Positions 24,900 through 33,672 of a stretch of 64,000 bases of DNA are shown here, piece by piece. The position numbers and the translations under genes are program-made. Position 1 is the stretch's first letter. The number at the start of each line of letters is the position of its first letter. This stretch comes from Arthrobacter livingstonensis (GTDB lineage Bacteria; Actinomycetota; Actinomycetes; Actinomycetales; Micrococcaceae), in contig NZ_QJVD01000002.1 of NCBI RefSeq assembly GCF_003219815.1, forward strand, positions 262,463-326,462, given 5' to 3'. The notes under the pieces are model-generated. The model was not told where the DNA came from and made no database searches. It saw nothing but the letters and a program-made list of their open reading frames with translations.

Positions 24900-26147
24900 T
24901 TACGGCACGACGCCGGCTGGCCGGGTCCGGCGGTGGGCCACCAGTGCCAGCACGGCACAGGCCGCGGCGATCGGGATGGCAAAGCCGGTGACGGACGGTT
25001 GCAGGCCCCAGAACTTCACGGCCAGGCCCAGTCCAAGCACGGGGACAGCGCTGCCCAGGTACGTCACGATGTAGACGGCGGAAATGACCTGCGCGTGGCG
25101 GGATGGCTCCACGGCTCCGGCGACGTCGTTGAAAACCACGCGGAACGCGGCGCCCTGGCCGAGGCCAGCACTGATGCTGGCCAGCACGAGCAGCAGCGGC
25201 GACTCAAGCGCCCCGGCGGCGGCAATCAGGAGCACTGACACGCCGAGCAGCAGCAGGCCTGCCGGTACCAGGAAGCGCCCGCGCAGTGACAGCAGCTGGC
25301 TCAGCGCCGAACAGCCCAGCGTGACGGCCGCCAGCAGTCCGATCAACGGCCGGGAATCGGCCTGCATGATCTGGGCGAAGTAGCCTGGTGCCAGCGACAG
25401 GCAGAATCCGAACACGGCAAAACTGACAAAGCCGGTGACTGCGGCAAGCCAGAACGTGCCGCGTGCCGAACGGGCCAGTGCGGGGCGCCGTGGCCGCAGA
25501 TAGCTGCGTCCCTGCCCGGCCGGCGCCGGGTTGATGGCCGGGCGGGCGTCAAGCAGCAGCAGCGGGACAAGCAGCCCCAGCAGGAGCACCGAGTGCACTG
25601 CAAACGGAGCCTGCGTGTGTTCCGGCAGCAGGGACAACAGCCCGCCGATGACCGGCCCGGCCGCCACGCCGCCGGATGAGGACAGCAAAGTAAAGCGCGA
25701 CGCCCACTCCGGCCTGCTGGGCATTAGATCGCGCAGGGCCGCGGCGCTGGCCCCGGTGCCGATGGCCACGGCCAACCCCTGCAGGGACCTCCCGGCCACC
25801 AGCTGAGGCAGGGAATCGGCGGTGCCGAAGACGAAGCCGCCCGCCAGGCCGACGACGACGGCCAGCACCAGCGCGGCCCGCCGGCCAATGTGGTCGGACC
25901 AGTGGCCGAAAAGCACCAGCCCGCCAATCAGGGCCACCACATAGGCGGTAAAGGCGACCGTGACGCCCACGGAATCAAAGCCGATGCGCTCCTGCAGCAG
26001 CGGATACAGCGGCGTGGCCAGGTTCGCACCCACCAGCAGGGTGAAGATGACCGTCCCGGCAAGGAACAGGCGAGTGGCAACCGTGGCATTCCAGGACCAC
26101 CGCCCGGCTGGTGCGGGGCGCATGGCGAGTTCCTGCAGGACGGTCAC
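24900..26147 (-). CDS. MFS transporter
   Basis: A 415-residue major facilitator with 12 hydrophobic segments. Motif A is FGHWSDHIGRRAALV (~70-84), and GRSLQGLAVAIGTGASAAALRDLM-type residues (helix 4-5 region) follow; helix 7 is preceded by a central loop with RPAINPAPAGQGRSYLRP. The GTG at 26147 was chosen because AAAGGAA lies 6 nt upstream; longer starts lack one. Divergent from an Lrp-type gene with dyads between, so it may export an amino acid or a related toxic metabolite. The substrate is inference. Confidence 0.87.
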   Translation of the reverse strand: MTVLQELAMRPAPAGRWSWNATVATRLFLAGTVIFTLLVGANLATPLYPLLQERIGFDSVGVTVAFTAYVVALIGGLVLFGHWSDHIGRRAALVLAVVVGLAGGFVFGTADSLPQLVAGRSLQGLAVAIGTGASAAALRDLMPSRPEWASRFTLLSSSGGVAAGPVIGGLLSLLPEHTQAPFAVHSVLLLGLLVPLLLLDARPAINPAPAGQGRSYLRPRRPALARSARGTFWLAAVTGFVSFAVFGFCLSLAPGYFAQIMQADSRPLIGLLAAVTLGCSALSQLLSLRGRFLVPAGLLLLGVSVLLIAAAGALESPLLLVLASISAGLGQGAAFRVVFNDVAGAVEPSRHAQVISAVYIVTYLGSAVPVLGLGLAVKFWGLQPSVTGFAIPIAAACAVLALVAHRRTRPAGVVP

Positions 26148-26257
26148 GGCGGTTCCTTTCAGGAAGTTGAACACCAGGATGTTTCGGGTGCGTGGGTTCG
26201 TTTGGGTCACCCGGCAGCACAAATCCATCTATAGAATGGGGCAAACGAGACGTTTCT

Positions 26258-26278
26258 ATTCAATGTTTGCCATTGAAT
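26258..26278. promoter_or_regulatory. operator-like dyad between MFS and Lrp genes
   Basis: ATTCAATG-N5-CATTGAAT is a perfect 8-bp inverted repeat. Further small dyads lie just left (AAACG-N3-CGTTT at 26243-26255; ATAGAA...TTCTAT). Such AT-rich, repeated dyads are typical of Lrp/AsnC binding regions. Confidence 0.5.
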
Positions 26279-26328
26279 GAATCAATCTGTTCAATAATTC
26301 CCCTGAACCTGAACCCGGAGTGACCCGC

Positions 26329-26799
26329 ATGAGCATTTTGGACCTCCTCGATGTGCGGCTGGTGCTGGCCCTCATCGCGGATCCGCGCGCACAGATCGGG
26401 GAACTGGCGGAAAGCCTGGGCGTGGCCCGGAACACCGTCCAGTCCCACCTGCGGCATCTGGCCCGGACCGGCGCCCTGCGCCAGGGCGGCCGCGAGGTGG
26501 ACCTGGCGGCGATCGGCTACGACGTGGTTGCCTTCATCACCATCGAGGTGGTCCACCGGGACCTCGACGGCGTCATTGCGGCCATGCGGGCCGTCCCTCA
26601 AATCCTGGAGGTGTATGAAATCTCCGGCGGCGGCGACGTTTGGTGCCGGCTGGCCGCCCGCGACGTCCAGCACCTCCAGGGAGCGCTGCGCCAGCTGCTC
26701 CGCATCAAGGGCGTGATCCGCACCGAAACGTCCCTGGCGCTTCACGAACACATCCCTTACCGGCTCCAACCGCTGCTGGAGGGCATGAGCCACGGCTGA
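26329..26799 (+). CDS. Lrp/AsnC family regulator
   Basis: A 156-residue regulator. The winged HTH is residues ~4-55 (LLDVRLVLALIADPRAQIGE, SLGVARNTVQSHLRHL) and the ligand-binding RAM domain ~65-145 (VVAFITIEVVHRDLDGVIAAM, ISGGGDVWCRLAARDVQHLQ). It is shorter at the N-terminus than the other Lrp proteins here. Divergent from the MFS gene at 24900-26147 and probably its regulator. ATG 26329 has CGGAG 9 nt upstream. Confidence 0.9.
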   Translation: MSILDLLDVRLVLALIADPRAQIGELAESLGVARNTVQSHLRHLARTGALRQGGREVDLAAIGYDVVAFITIEVVHRDLDGVIAAMRAVPQILEVYEISGGGDVWCRLAARDVQHLQGALRQLLRIKGVIRTETSLALHEHIPYRLQPLLEGMSHG

Positions 26800-26857
26800 G
26801 CCACGGGGCGCCACGCCGCGGCCGGGCGCGCAGCCGCCCCGCCCGCCGTCGAACGAA

Positions 26858-26863
26858 CATAAT
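26858..26863 (+). promoter_or_regulatory. -10 hexamer of a leaderless promoter (corA-like gene)
   Basis: CATAAT (5/6 to consensus) ends 6 nt before GTG 26870; the bases between, GGGTGG, are not placed as a ribosome binding site. Confidence 0.5.
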
Positions 26864-26869
26864 GGGTGG

Positions 26870-27865
26870 GTGACCATCATTGATAATGGCGTCTACGTCG
26901 GCGGCGCCCGCGTTGCCACCCCGGACAGCCTCGACCAGACCTACGAGGCCATGGCAGCGTGCGGCGGCATGGCCTGGATCGGCATGTTCCGTCCCGATGC
27001 CGCGGAGATGGCCTCCCTGGCCGCCGAGTTCTCGCTGCACGAGCTGGCCGTGGAAGACGCCATCAAGGCCCACCAGCGGCCCAAGATGGAGAGGTACGAC
27101 GACGTCCTGTTCACCGTGCTGCGGCCAGCACGGTACCTGGACGCCGAAGAGGCGGTCGAGTTTGGCGAGCTGCACATCTTTACCGGCAAGAACTTCGTCA
27201 TTACCATCCGCCATGCGGAAACCCCCGGGCTCGCCTCCACCCGGAGCCGGCTCGAGGACGATCCAGACCTCCTCGCCCAGGGCCCCGAAGCGGTCCTGTA
27301 CGCCATTATGGACCAGGTGGTGGACGATTATCTGCCGGTGGCCAGCGGATTGGAAAACGACATAGACGAGATCGAGGACCAGCTGTTTGCCGGCGACCCG
27401 AACGTCTCCCGTCGCATTTACCAGCTATCCCGCGAGGTCATCCTCTTCCAGCGGGCCATCCATCCCCTCCGCGAGACCCTTGTCCTGCTCAAGGGCGGTT
27501 TCAAAAAATATGGGGTCAATGTGGAGTTGCAACGCTACCTGCGCGATGTCGAGGACCACGTGGAATCATTGACGGCCAAGGCGGATTCCTTCCGGCAGCT
27601 GCTGCAAAATGCCCTGACCGTGGACGGGACATTGACCGCCAACCGGCAAAACGAGGCCAGCGCCGCCCAAAACGAACAGGTCAAGAAGATCTCCTCGTGG
27701 GCAGCAATCCTGTTCGCCCCGTCGTTCGTGGCGGGCATCTACGGCATGAACTTTCACACCATGCCCGAGCTGGCGTGGCCGTGGGGCTACCCGTTCGCCA
27801 TAGGCCTGATGCTGCTGGTCGGGACCGTCATGTACCTTATTTTCAAGAAGAAAACCTGGCTTTAG
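26870..27865 (+). CDS. corA: CorA family Mg2+/Co2+ transporter
   Basis: A 331-residue CorA-type divalent metal channel. Residues ~1-270 are the cytoplasmic funnel (SLHELAVEDAIKAHQRPKME, the ENDIDEIEDQLF helix) ending in the long stalk helix; two membrane helices follow at ~272-292 and ~303-325 with the selectivity motif YGMNF just before the outer loop. The C-terminal KKKTWL is the usual basic tail. It imports Mg2+ or Co2+ as a pentamer. GTG 26870 is the start supported by the CATAAT hexamer and by family length. Confidence 0.93.
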   Translation: MTIIDNGVYVGGARVATPDSLDQTYEAMAACGGMAWIGMFRPDAAEMASLAAEFSLHELAVEDAIKAHQRPKMERYDDVLFTVLRPARYLDAEEAVEFGELHIFTGKNFVITIRHAETPGLASTRSRLEDDPDLLAQGPEAVLYAIMDQVVDDYLPVASGLENDIDEIEDQLFAGDPNVSRRIYQLSREVILFQRAIHPLRETLVLLKGGFKKYGVNVELQRYLRDVEDHVESLTAKADSFRQLLQNALTVDGTLTANRQNEASAAQNEQVKKISSWAAILFAPSFVAGIYGMNFHTMPELAWPWGYPFAIGLMLLVGTVMYLIFKKKTWL

Positions 27866-27944
27866 GATCCCTGCCGACGCTTGGGTATGGCGTGTGGCGG
27901 CTAGCCAGCGAAGAGCCAGCGGATCCCCGCCAGAACACGGGCAA

Positions 27945-28637
27945 CTAGGCCCCGTCAGGCAGCCGCAGCCACTGCGGCGCGAGCTGCCGGAAGGCGGCCG
28001 GCTCCAGCTGCGAGGCCCCTGCCGGCAGGCTGCCGAGGTACGGGGTGCCCAGCCCCCGGAGGTAGCCGCGGTTACCTTGTTCAATGTCCGACGGCGACGC
28101 CGGCCAGGAGCCGATGGCGAGCCCGGCGGCGGGCAGGCCGCGGTGGCGGAGCGCTTCGAGCGTCAGCTGGGTGTGGTTGAGCGTGCCCAGCCCGCTCCGG
28201 CACACCACCACCATGTTGGTCCGGGCCGTTTCCCGCGTCGCCGCCGCCAGATCGGCAAGGGTGTGGCCTTCTGCATCCAGCTCCACCAGCAAGCCGCCGG
28301 CGCCTTCAACGAGCACGTGGACGTAGGATGCGGCCAGTTCCTTGATCCGGTCCACGTGGTCCGCCAGGGCAGGCAGCGGCCGGTTCTCCCGGACAGCGGC
28401 GGCCACCGGCGCCATGGGCTCCAGCAGGCGGATGCCTTCAAAGACTGTACCGACGCCGCTGAGCCGGGCCACCTCGTCCATGTCGCCGGCACCGCCCGGG
28501 GACACCCCCGTCTGGGTGGGCTTGTAGACGGCAACGGAGGCGCCGTCGGCCAGCATTGCGGCGAGGGCCGCCGTCGTCAGTGTCTTGCCCACATCGGTGT
28601 CGGTGCCTGTGACGAACGTGATGGCGGACAGTTTCAT
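27945..28637 (-). CDS. bioD: dethiobiotin synthetase BioD
   Basis: Forms the ureido ring of dethiobiotin from DAPA, CO2 and ATP. The 230-residue protein has the P-loop VTGTDTDVGKTLTT at residues ~8-21, the DAPA-contact region YKPTQTGV (~38-45) and the VEGAGGLLVELD loop (~112-123), all family marks. The ATG overlaps the stop of the P450 gene (ATGA), so bioD is the last gene of a coupled operon bioB-bioA-bioF-P450-bioD. Regulation should be by BioQ through the operator at 33554-33568. Confidence 0.97.
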   Translation of the reverse strand: MKLSAITFVTGTDTDVGKTLTTAALAAMLADGASVAVYKPTQTGVSPGGAGDMDEVARLSGVGTVFEGIRLLEPMAPVAAAVRENRPLPALADHVDRIKELAASYVHVLVEGAGGLLVELDAEGHTLADLAAATRETARTNMVVVCRSGLGTLNHTQLTLEALRHRGLPAAGLAIGSWPASPSDIEQGNRGYLRGLGTPYLGSLPAGASQLEPAAFRQLAPQWLRLPDGA

Positions 28638-29764
28638 GGGGTTCCCCCAGTGACAGTGACGGTCAGCGGCGCTTGGAAGGACAGCAGGCGCAGCCACTCC
28701 GGCCGGGGTCCGGCCAGGCGCAGGCCGGGCAGGGCGCGCGCGGTTTCCTCCACCACCAGGGCCGTTTCAAGTTCTGCCAGCCGGGCACCGAGGCAGCGGT
28801 GCAGTCCGTGGCCAAATGCGAGCGAATAGGCGGTGGGCACGGCATCGCCCGGGTGCCGGCCGCTGAGCTCCAGGAGGATCTCGGCCCCGGCGGGCAGGAC
28901 GTCGCCGTCCAGGACCGTTTCGTGCAGGGCTTCCCGCCGCCAGGTATGGACGGAGGACTCGGAGGAGAGCACCCGTCGCACATGGGAGCCGGCTTCGTCC
29001 GGGGCCGCCAGCGCCGCCCACCCACCGGCTCCGCAGACGGCGCCGTCGACTCCTGGGCTGTCAGGCCCTGGGCTGTCCTGCCCCGGACTGCCGGCCTTTT
29101 CAATGCCACGGTAGAGGGCCGTGTTGATCAGTTGGGAGGTGGTTTCCTGCCCGGCGATCACCAGGAAATAGCCCAGTGAACACACCTCCGGCTGGGACAG
29201 CCCGGCGGTATCCAGCACACCAAAGAGGGAATCCGTGCCACGGGACGCTGCCGCCTCCTGCCGGAGCCACAGGTAAAATTCGGCGGCGCTGCCGGCCAGC
29301 AGCACCTGCCGATCGGGGTCGGGCCAGCCCCAAAACAACTCAAGCGAATCCCTGCTCCAGCGCTTGAGCAGTGCCAGCTCCGGGGTGGGCTGCCCCGTGA
29401 GTTCGGCCATGATGACGGGCGGAATGTGCCGGGCCAGGGCATCTGCCAGGTCCACGGTGCCCGCGCCCAGCCCTGCACTGGCGGCGGCCAGCCTCTCCCG
29501 CGTCAGTTCGCGCACGCGCGGCCCAATGGCGGCCACCTTGGCGGGCGTGAAAAAGCGGCCCACCAGGGTCCGCACCGCACGGTGCTGCGCCCCGGTGGCC
29601 GAGGCCAGGACGGGCGGCAGCGCAAAGCGCGCCCTGCTCAGGACACGAAGGGCAGCCGGGGCGAGCGGCACCACCGAGGTCAGGGCGTTCGTGGGGGCAA
29701 AGTCGTCCGTGCGGCGCATGACCTCGCGCACCCGGGCAGGATCGGAGATGACGGTGAAGGTCAT
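28634..29764 (-). CDS. cytochrome P450 inside the biotin operon (BioI-like role possible)
   Basis: A 376-residue P450. The heme-cysteine motif FGHGLHRCLGARLAELE and the I-helix VIAGQETTSQL are clear. The K-helix E-x-x-R signature is not found: in the expected place the sequence is RRVLSSESSVHTWRR, with Arg and Ser where Glu and Arg should be, while the later heme-propionate Arg is kept. A Pro/Asp/Ser-rich insertion (GSPGQDSPGPDSPG) precedes this region. Start and stop overlap bioF and bioD by ATGA. In Bacillus, BioI is a P450 that cuts acyl-ACP to give pimeloyl-ACP; a similar precursor-supply role is inferred from position only. Confidence 0.85.
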   Translation of the reverse strand: MTFTVISDPARVREVMRRTDDFAPTNALTSVVPLAPAALRVLSRARFALPPVLASATGAQHRAVRTLVGRFFTPAKVAAIGPRVRELTRERLAAASAGLGAGTVDLADALARHIPPVIMAELTGQPTPELALLKRWSRDSLELFWGWPDPDRQVLLAGSAAEFYLWLRQEAAASRGTDSLFGVLDTAGLSQPEVCSLGYFLVIAGQETTSQLINTALYRGIEKAGSPGQDSPGPDSPGVDGAVCGAGGWAALAAPDEAGSHVRRVLSSESSVHTWRREALHETVLDGDVLPAGAEILLELSGRHPGDAVPTAYSLAFGHGLHRCLGARLAELETALVVEETARALPGLRLAGPRPEWLRLLSFQAPLTVTVTGGTP

Positions 29765-30966
29765 GCCATGGCTCCCGCGCGGTCTGCGGTGCCCGCCACG
29801 GGGCCCCCGGCAACGCGGTCCCCGGCAACGGCGTTCCCAGCAGCGTCGCCGACGGCCAGGGCCACGGCACCGGCGGCCTGCTCCAGTTCCGCTTTTGTGA
29901 GGTTGGCCCGGGCCGTGAGCCGCAGGCGGGACACGCCGTCGGGCACGCTGGGCGGGCGAAAGCAGCCCACGGCAACGCCGGCTGCGCGCAACCCGGCCGC
30001 CAGGGAGGCTGCGCGCTCCGCCGACCCCACGGGGATGGACTGCACGGCGCCGGCCGCCAGCTGCGTTCCACAACGCCGCGCCAGCGCCGCGGCGTTCTCG
30101 AGCACGCGCCGGGCGAGGCCGGGCTCGGCCAACACGATCCGCGCGGCCTCTCCCGCTGCCGCTGCGGCAGCGGGCGCCAGCGCGGTGTCGAAAATGAAGG
30201 TCCTGGCCGTGTTGACCAGGTGCTCGCGCAATAAGGCGGAGCCCAGGACGGCGCCGCCCTGTGAACCGAGCGCCTTGGACAGCGTGGCCGTGACGGCCAC
30301 ATGCGCCGCCCCGGCCAGGCCGGCCGCATGGACGGCGCCCCGGCCGGCACCGGCCACGCCGATCCCGTGGGCCTCATCCACCAACAGGAGCGCATCAAAC
30401 TCCGCACACAGCGCGGCCGCCTCGGCCAGCGGGGCTGCGTCACCGAGCACCGAATATATGGACTCAAGCACGACGACGGCCCGCGGCTGGGTGCGCCCGG
30501 CCAGAGCCGCCCTGATCCCAGCGATGTCCTGGTGGGCCACGGCGACGGCCGGGGAGCGGGAAAGCCTGATGCCGTCGCGCAGCGAAGCGTGCACGTGGGC
30601 ATCGTGAATCATCAGGGTCCCCGGGCCACCCAGCGCGGTGACGACGCCAAGGTTCGCGGTGTAACCGCTGGAAAACGCCAGGGACGTTTCCTGGCCGGTG
30701 AGGAGGCAAAGCTGCCGCTCCAGCTCCTGGTGGGCGCCCGTGGTGCCGCACACCACCCGCGACGCTCGGGCGCCGGTGCCATACCTCGCCACTGCCTCGG
30801 CGGCAGCGGCCGCCAGCCGGGGATCCCCGGCCAGGCCCAGGTAGTCGTTGGATGCCAGGTCGACCAGCCCGGTCTGCGGTTCGGTGCCGCGAACCAGTCC
30901 GCGCTGCGCCCGCACGTCTGCCCGCGAGCGCAGCCAGGCGTCCATGGCCGTGTCGGTGTCCGCCAT
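29761..30966 (-). CDS. bioF: 8-amino-7-oxononanoate synthase BioF
   Basis: Condenses pimeloyl-ACP or -CoA with alanine to 8-amino-7-oxononanoate. A 401-residue alpha-oxoamine synthase: LASNDYLGLAGDPRL (~37-51), the glycine-rich YGTGARASRVVCGTTGAHQ (~64-82), VVLESIYSVLGDAAPL, the cofactor Asp in LLVDEAHGIGV and the PLP lysine in TATLSKALGSQGGA. The C-terminus ends in a low-complexity Ala/Gly/Val tail of about 30 residues (GGPVAGTADRAGAMA), longer than usual. Its ATG overlaps the bioA stop and its stop overlaps the P450 start. Confidence 0.96.
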   Translation of the reverse strand: MADTDTAMDAWLRSRADVRAQRGLVRGTEPQTGLVDLASNDYLGLAGDPRLAAAAAEAVARYGTGARASRVVCGTTGAHQELERQLCLLTGQETSLAFSSGYTANLGVVTALGGPGTLMIHDAHVHASLRDGIRLSRSPAVAVAHQDIAGIRAALAGRTQPRAVVVLESIYSVLGDAAPLAEAAALCAEFDALLLVDEAHGIGVAGAGRGAVHAAGLAGAAHVAVTATLSKALGSQGGAVLGSALLREHLVNTARTFIFDTALAPAAAAAAGEAARIVLAEPGLARRVLENAAALARRCGTQLAAGAVQSIPVGSAERAASLAAGLRAAGVAVGCFRPPSVPDGVSRLRLTARANLTKAELEQAAGAVALAVGDAAGNAVAGDRVAGGPVAGTADRAGAMA

Positions 30967-32489
30967 CAGCCGTGCACCTGCGCCACGGCCGCGTGGATTC
31001 CCGCGCCGATGGCGGCAATGTCCTGGGACGTGCTGATGTACGGGGGCATGGTGTAGATCAAGTTGCGGAAGGGGCGCACCCACACCCCGTGTTCCAGGGC
31101 GGCGCGCGTCACGGCCGGGACGTTGACGGGGGCGGACAGCTCCACGACGCCCACGGCACCCAGGACGCGGAAGTCCCGGACGGCGGCCAGCCCTGCTGCC
31201 GGGGCCAGGGCATCTGCCAGCCCCGCCCCGATGCGGGCAACCTGCTCCTGCCACCCCGCCGAGGCCAGGAGTTCCAGGGATGCGCAGGCCACGGCGCAGG
31301 CCAGCGGGTTGGCCATGAATGTGGGCCCGTGCAGCAGGGTGCGCAGCGGCGAGCCGGTGATGACGGCGGCAACGCCGGCCGAGCACAGCATGGCCGCCAG
31401 CGTCAGGTAGCCGCCGGTCAGAGCCTTTCCCACGCACATGATGTCGGGGGCCACCCCCGCCCATTCGGAGGCAAACAATTTCCCGGTCCGGCCAAAGCCG
31501 GTGGCGATCTCGTCGCAGATCAGCAGCAGGCCGTTTTCGCTGGCCACGCGCCGGGCGGCGGCGAGCGCTGCGGGGGCGTAGACGTGCATGCCGCCGGCGC
31601 CCTGCAGCACCGGTTCCACAATGATGGCCGCCAGCTCGTCGCGGTGGCGGCCCACTGTCTCTTCCAGAATGCCAATCCAGGCGGCCACTTCGGCCGGGTC
31701 GGCCACCAGTTCACCGCCGACCAGCCGTGCGGCTGGTGGCCGGGGCAGGAACCGCTGGCGGGCCACCAGGGACGGAAAGGCCGCGTGCATGCCGTCGACG
31801 GGGTCGCATACGCTCATGGCGGCAAAGGTGTCTCCGTGGTAGCCACCGCGCAGTGCCAGGAACTGCGTCCGTTCCGGGCGGCCGCATCCTTGCTGGTATT
31901 GCACCGCCAGTTTCAGGGCCACTTCGACGGACACGGAGCCGGAGTCCGCGAAGAACACGTGGTCCAGTCCTTCCGGCGCCAGCGCCACGAGCCGTTCGGC
32001 CAGCTGGACAGCTGGCTCGTGGGTCAGCCCGCCAAACATGACGTGGCTGAAGCGGCCGGCCTGGTCGAGCAGGGCCCGGTCCAGGGCAGGGTGCCGGTAG
32101 CCGTGGACGGCGGACCACCAGGAGCTCATGGCGTCTACGGCCTCAAATTGCGTGCCGTCGGCCGCGCCGAGGCTCAAGCGCGTTCCGGAGGCGCCGTGCA
32201 CTGCATAGGGTGCGTCCCCGTCGAGAGGGGCGTAGGGGTGCCACAGCAGTCCCCGATCTCGGGAAATAAGGTCCCGGGACATGAGTGCGCGGGGCACGGG
32301 TTCCGGGGAGGTGACCTCCGGGGACCTGGGCTCCGGGGAAGCGGGCCCGCGGGGCATTGGCTCGGGGGACGTGAGCTCGCGGGGCATTGGCCCGCTGGTG
32401 GAAGGCGCCAGGGACGCGGTGTCCGTCTCCGCTGCGACAAGGGCCTCCGCCGCAACAAGGGCCCCGGCGGCCCGCGTGCCCTCAGGCAT
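30966..32489 (-). CDS. bioA: adenosylmethionine--8-amino-7-oxononanoate aminotransferase BioA
   Basis: Transfers the amino group of SAM to 8-amino-7-oxononanoate, giving DAPA. The catalytic body begins at about residue 75 ([17 protein letters not shown]) and shows [17 protein letters not shown], the [16 protein letters not shown] loop, [17 protein letters not shown] and the PLP lysine in [17 protein letters not shown]. In front of it is an unusual ~68-residue Pro/Glu/Ser-rich extension with repeated SPE and PMPR units. ATG 32489 overlaps the bioB end by 8 bp and is preferred; a start at 32282 (MSRDLIS) would give normal length but leave 200 bp unexplained. Confidence 0.94.
   Translation of the reverse strand: MPEGTRAAGALVAAEALVAAETDTASLAPSTSGPMPRELTSPEPMPRGPASPEPRSPEVTSPEPVPRALMSRDLISRDRGLLWHPYAPLDGDAPYAVHGASGTRLSLGAADGTQFEAVDAMSSWWSAVHGYRHPALDRALLDQAGRFSHVMFGGLTHEPAVQLAERLVALAPEGLDHVFFADSGSVSVEVALKLAVQYQQGCGRPERTQFLALRGGYHGDTFAAMSVCDPVDGMHAAFPSLVARQRFLPRPPAARLVGGELVADPAEVAAWIGILEETVGRHRDELAAIIVEPVLQGAGGMHVYAPAALAAARRVASENGLLLICDEIATGFGRTGKLFASEWAGVAPDIMCVGKALTGGYLTLAAMLCSAGVAAVITGSPLRTLLHGPTFMANPLACAVACASLELLASAGWQEQVARIGAGLADALAPAAGLAAVRDFRVLGAVGVVELSAPVNVPAVTRAALEHGVWVRPFRNLIYTMPPYISTSQDIAAIGAGIHAAVAQVHG
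32285..32400 (-). repeat. degenerate GC-rich repeats in the bioA N-terminal extension
   Basis: Short repeated units (CTCCGGGGA and GCGGGGCATTGG on the plus strand) code for SPE and PMPR repeats before the conserved BioA body. They look like slippage expansions at the bioB-bioA junction. Confidence 0.6.
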
Positions 32490-33561
32490 TGGGCGCCACC
32501 CGGGTACCTGCCCCGCGGCGGCGGATGGCGACGGGCGCGCCCGGGGAGGTTGCGCCGTCGTCCGGGTCCTGTCCCGGCTGCTCCCGCCCCAGCACGACAA
32601 AGCCGTTGTCCGCGATCATGTCCAGGTCGGCCTGCCCTTCCTGACCCTCGCTGGTGAGGTAGTCGCCCAGGAAAAGGGAGTTCGCCACATGCAGGGCCAA
32701 CGGCTGGAGGGTGCGCAGGTGCATTTCGCGGCCGCCGGCCATGCGGAGCTCCGTGTCCGGGCAGGCGAACCGGACCATGGCCAGGATGCGCAGGCACTGG
32801 GCGGGCGTGAGCAGCCAGGTCCCTTCCAGCGGGGTGCCTTCAAAGGGCATGAGGAAGTTGACAGGGATGGACTCGCTGCCCAGCCCGCGCAGGGCGAAAA
32901 CGGCGTCGATGAGGTCATTGTTGCTCTCACCCATGCCCACGATCAGGCCCGAGCACGGCGAAAGGCCGGCGTCCTTGGCGTGTTCCACGGTCTGCACGCG
33001 GTCGGAGAATTCATGGGTGGAGCAGATTTCGGCGTACATGGACTCGCTGGTGTTCAGGTTGTGGTTGTAGGCATCCACGCCGGAGTCCTTGAGGCGCGCG
33101 GCCTGACCGCCCTTCAGGATGCCCAGGCAGGCGCAGACTTCCACGTCAGGGTGCTCCCCCTTGAGCTCCCTGACCATGCCGGCCACGCGGTCCACATCCC
33201 GGTCGCTGGGGCCCTTGCCACTGGCCACCATGCAGACCCGAGAGGCCCCGGCGCGGATGCCGGTGCCCGCCTGTGCCACGGCCTCCTCCGGCTTCAGCCA
33301 GGTGTATTTCAGGATCTGAGCGGCCGAGCCGAGGCGCTGTGAGCAGTACGTGCAGTCCTCGGGGCACAGCCCGGACTTCAGGTTGACCAGGTAATTGACC
33401 TTGACGGTGTTGCTGAAGTGGGCGCGGCGCAGCCGTGCGGCGGCGGACACCACGTCCAGCAGCTGGCCATCGGTGGATTCGAGGATGGCGAGGGCCTCGG
33501 CACGGGTCAGGGTGGCACCGGACAGCTGTCGGTCGGCGAGGTCTTGAAAGTAATTGAACAC
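32482..33561 (-). CDS. bioB: biotin synthase BioB
   Basis: The radical-SAM enzyme that inserts sulfur into dethiobiotin. A 359-residue protein with the cluster motif [11 protein letters not shown] (CxxxCxxC, ~residues 67-77), the [13 protein letters not shown] segment, [24 protein letters not shown] and [19 protein letters not shown], all BioB hallmarks. The start must be GTG 33561, because a TGA lies in frame two codons upstream. It has no ribosome binding site; a -10-like hexamer ends 6 nt before it, so the operon message is probably leaderless, with the BioQ operator over the start codon. First gene of the operon. Confidence 0.97.
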   Translation of the reverse strand: MFNYFQDLADRQLSGATLTRAEALAILESTDGQLLDVVSAAARLRRAHFSNTVKVNYLVNLKSGLCPEDCTYCSQRLGSAAQILKYTWLKPEEAVAQAGTGIRAGASRVCMVASGKGPSDRDVDRVAGMVRELKGEHPDVEVCACLGILKGGQAARLKDSGVDAYNHNLNTSESMYAEICSTHEFSDRVQTVEHAKDAGLSPCSGLIVGMGESNNDLIDAVFALRGLGSESIPVNFLMPFEGTPLEGTWLLTPAQCLRILAMVRFACPDTELRMAGGREMHLRTLQPLALHVANSLFLGDYLTSEGQEGQADLDMIADNGFVVLGREQPGQDPDDGATSPGAPVAIRRRGAGTRVAPNA

Positions 33562-33568
33562 CGTTCAA
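33554..33568. promoter_or_regulatory. BioQ operator (TTGAAC-N3-GTTCAA)
   Basis: TTGAACACCGTTCAA is a perfect palindrome with a 3-nt centre. It matches the form known for actinobacterial BioQ sites (TGAAC-N3-GTTCA-like). It covers the bioB GTG and the end of its -10, so bound BioQ would block start of transcription directly. Confidence 0.85.
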
Positions 33569-33596
33569 GTGTGGGAGTTGCGGGACCGGCTGTCAA
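33568..33596 (-). promoter_or_regulatory. bioB promoter, leaderless
   Basis: On the minus strand TTGACA (33596-33591), a 17-nt spacer, CACACT (33573-33568), then 6 nt to GTG 33561. The -35 is perfect; the -10 is weak (3/6). The predicted start site is the first base of the bioB start codon. Confidence 0.6.
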
Positions 33597-33672
33597 CCGG
33601 GGCGCCCGCGAATGGGGGAAGATGGAGTGGTGCCTTCGCGGCACACCGGACAAAAGGAAAGGGACGGTCACC

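Noticed and set aside
30852-32657. 601-codon open frame on the plus strand across bioA
   Set aside because: Shadow of bioA and bioF; no start signal, no recognisable domain, and it crosses coupled genes on the other strand.
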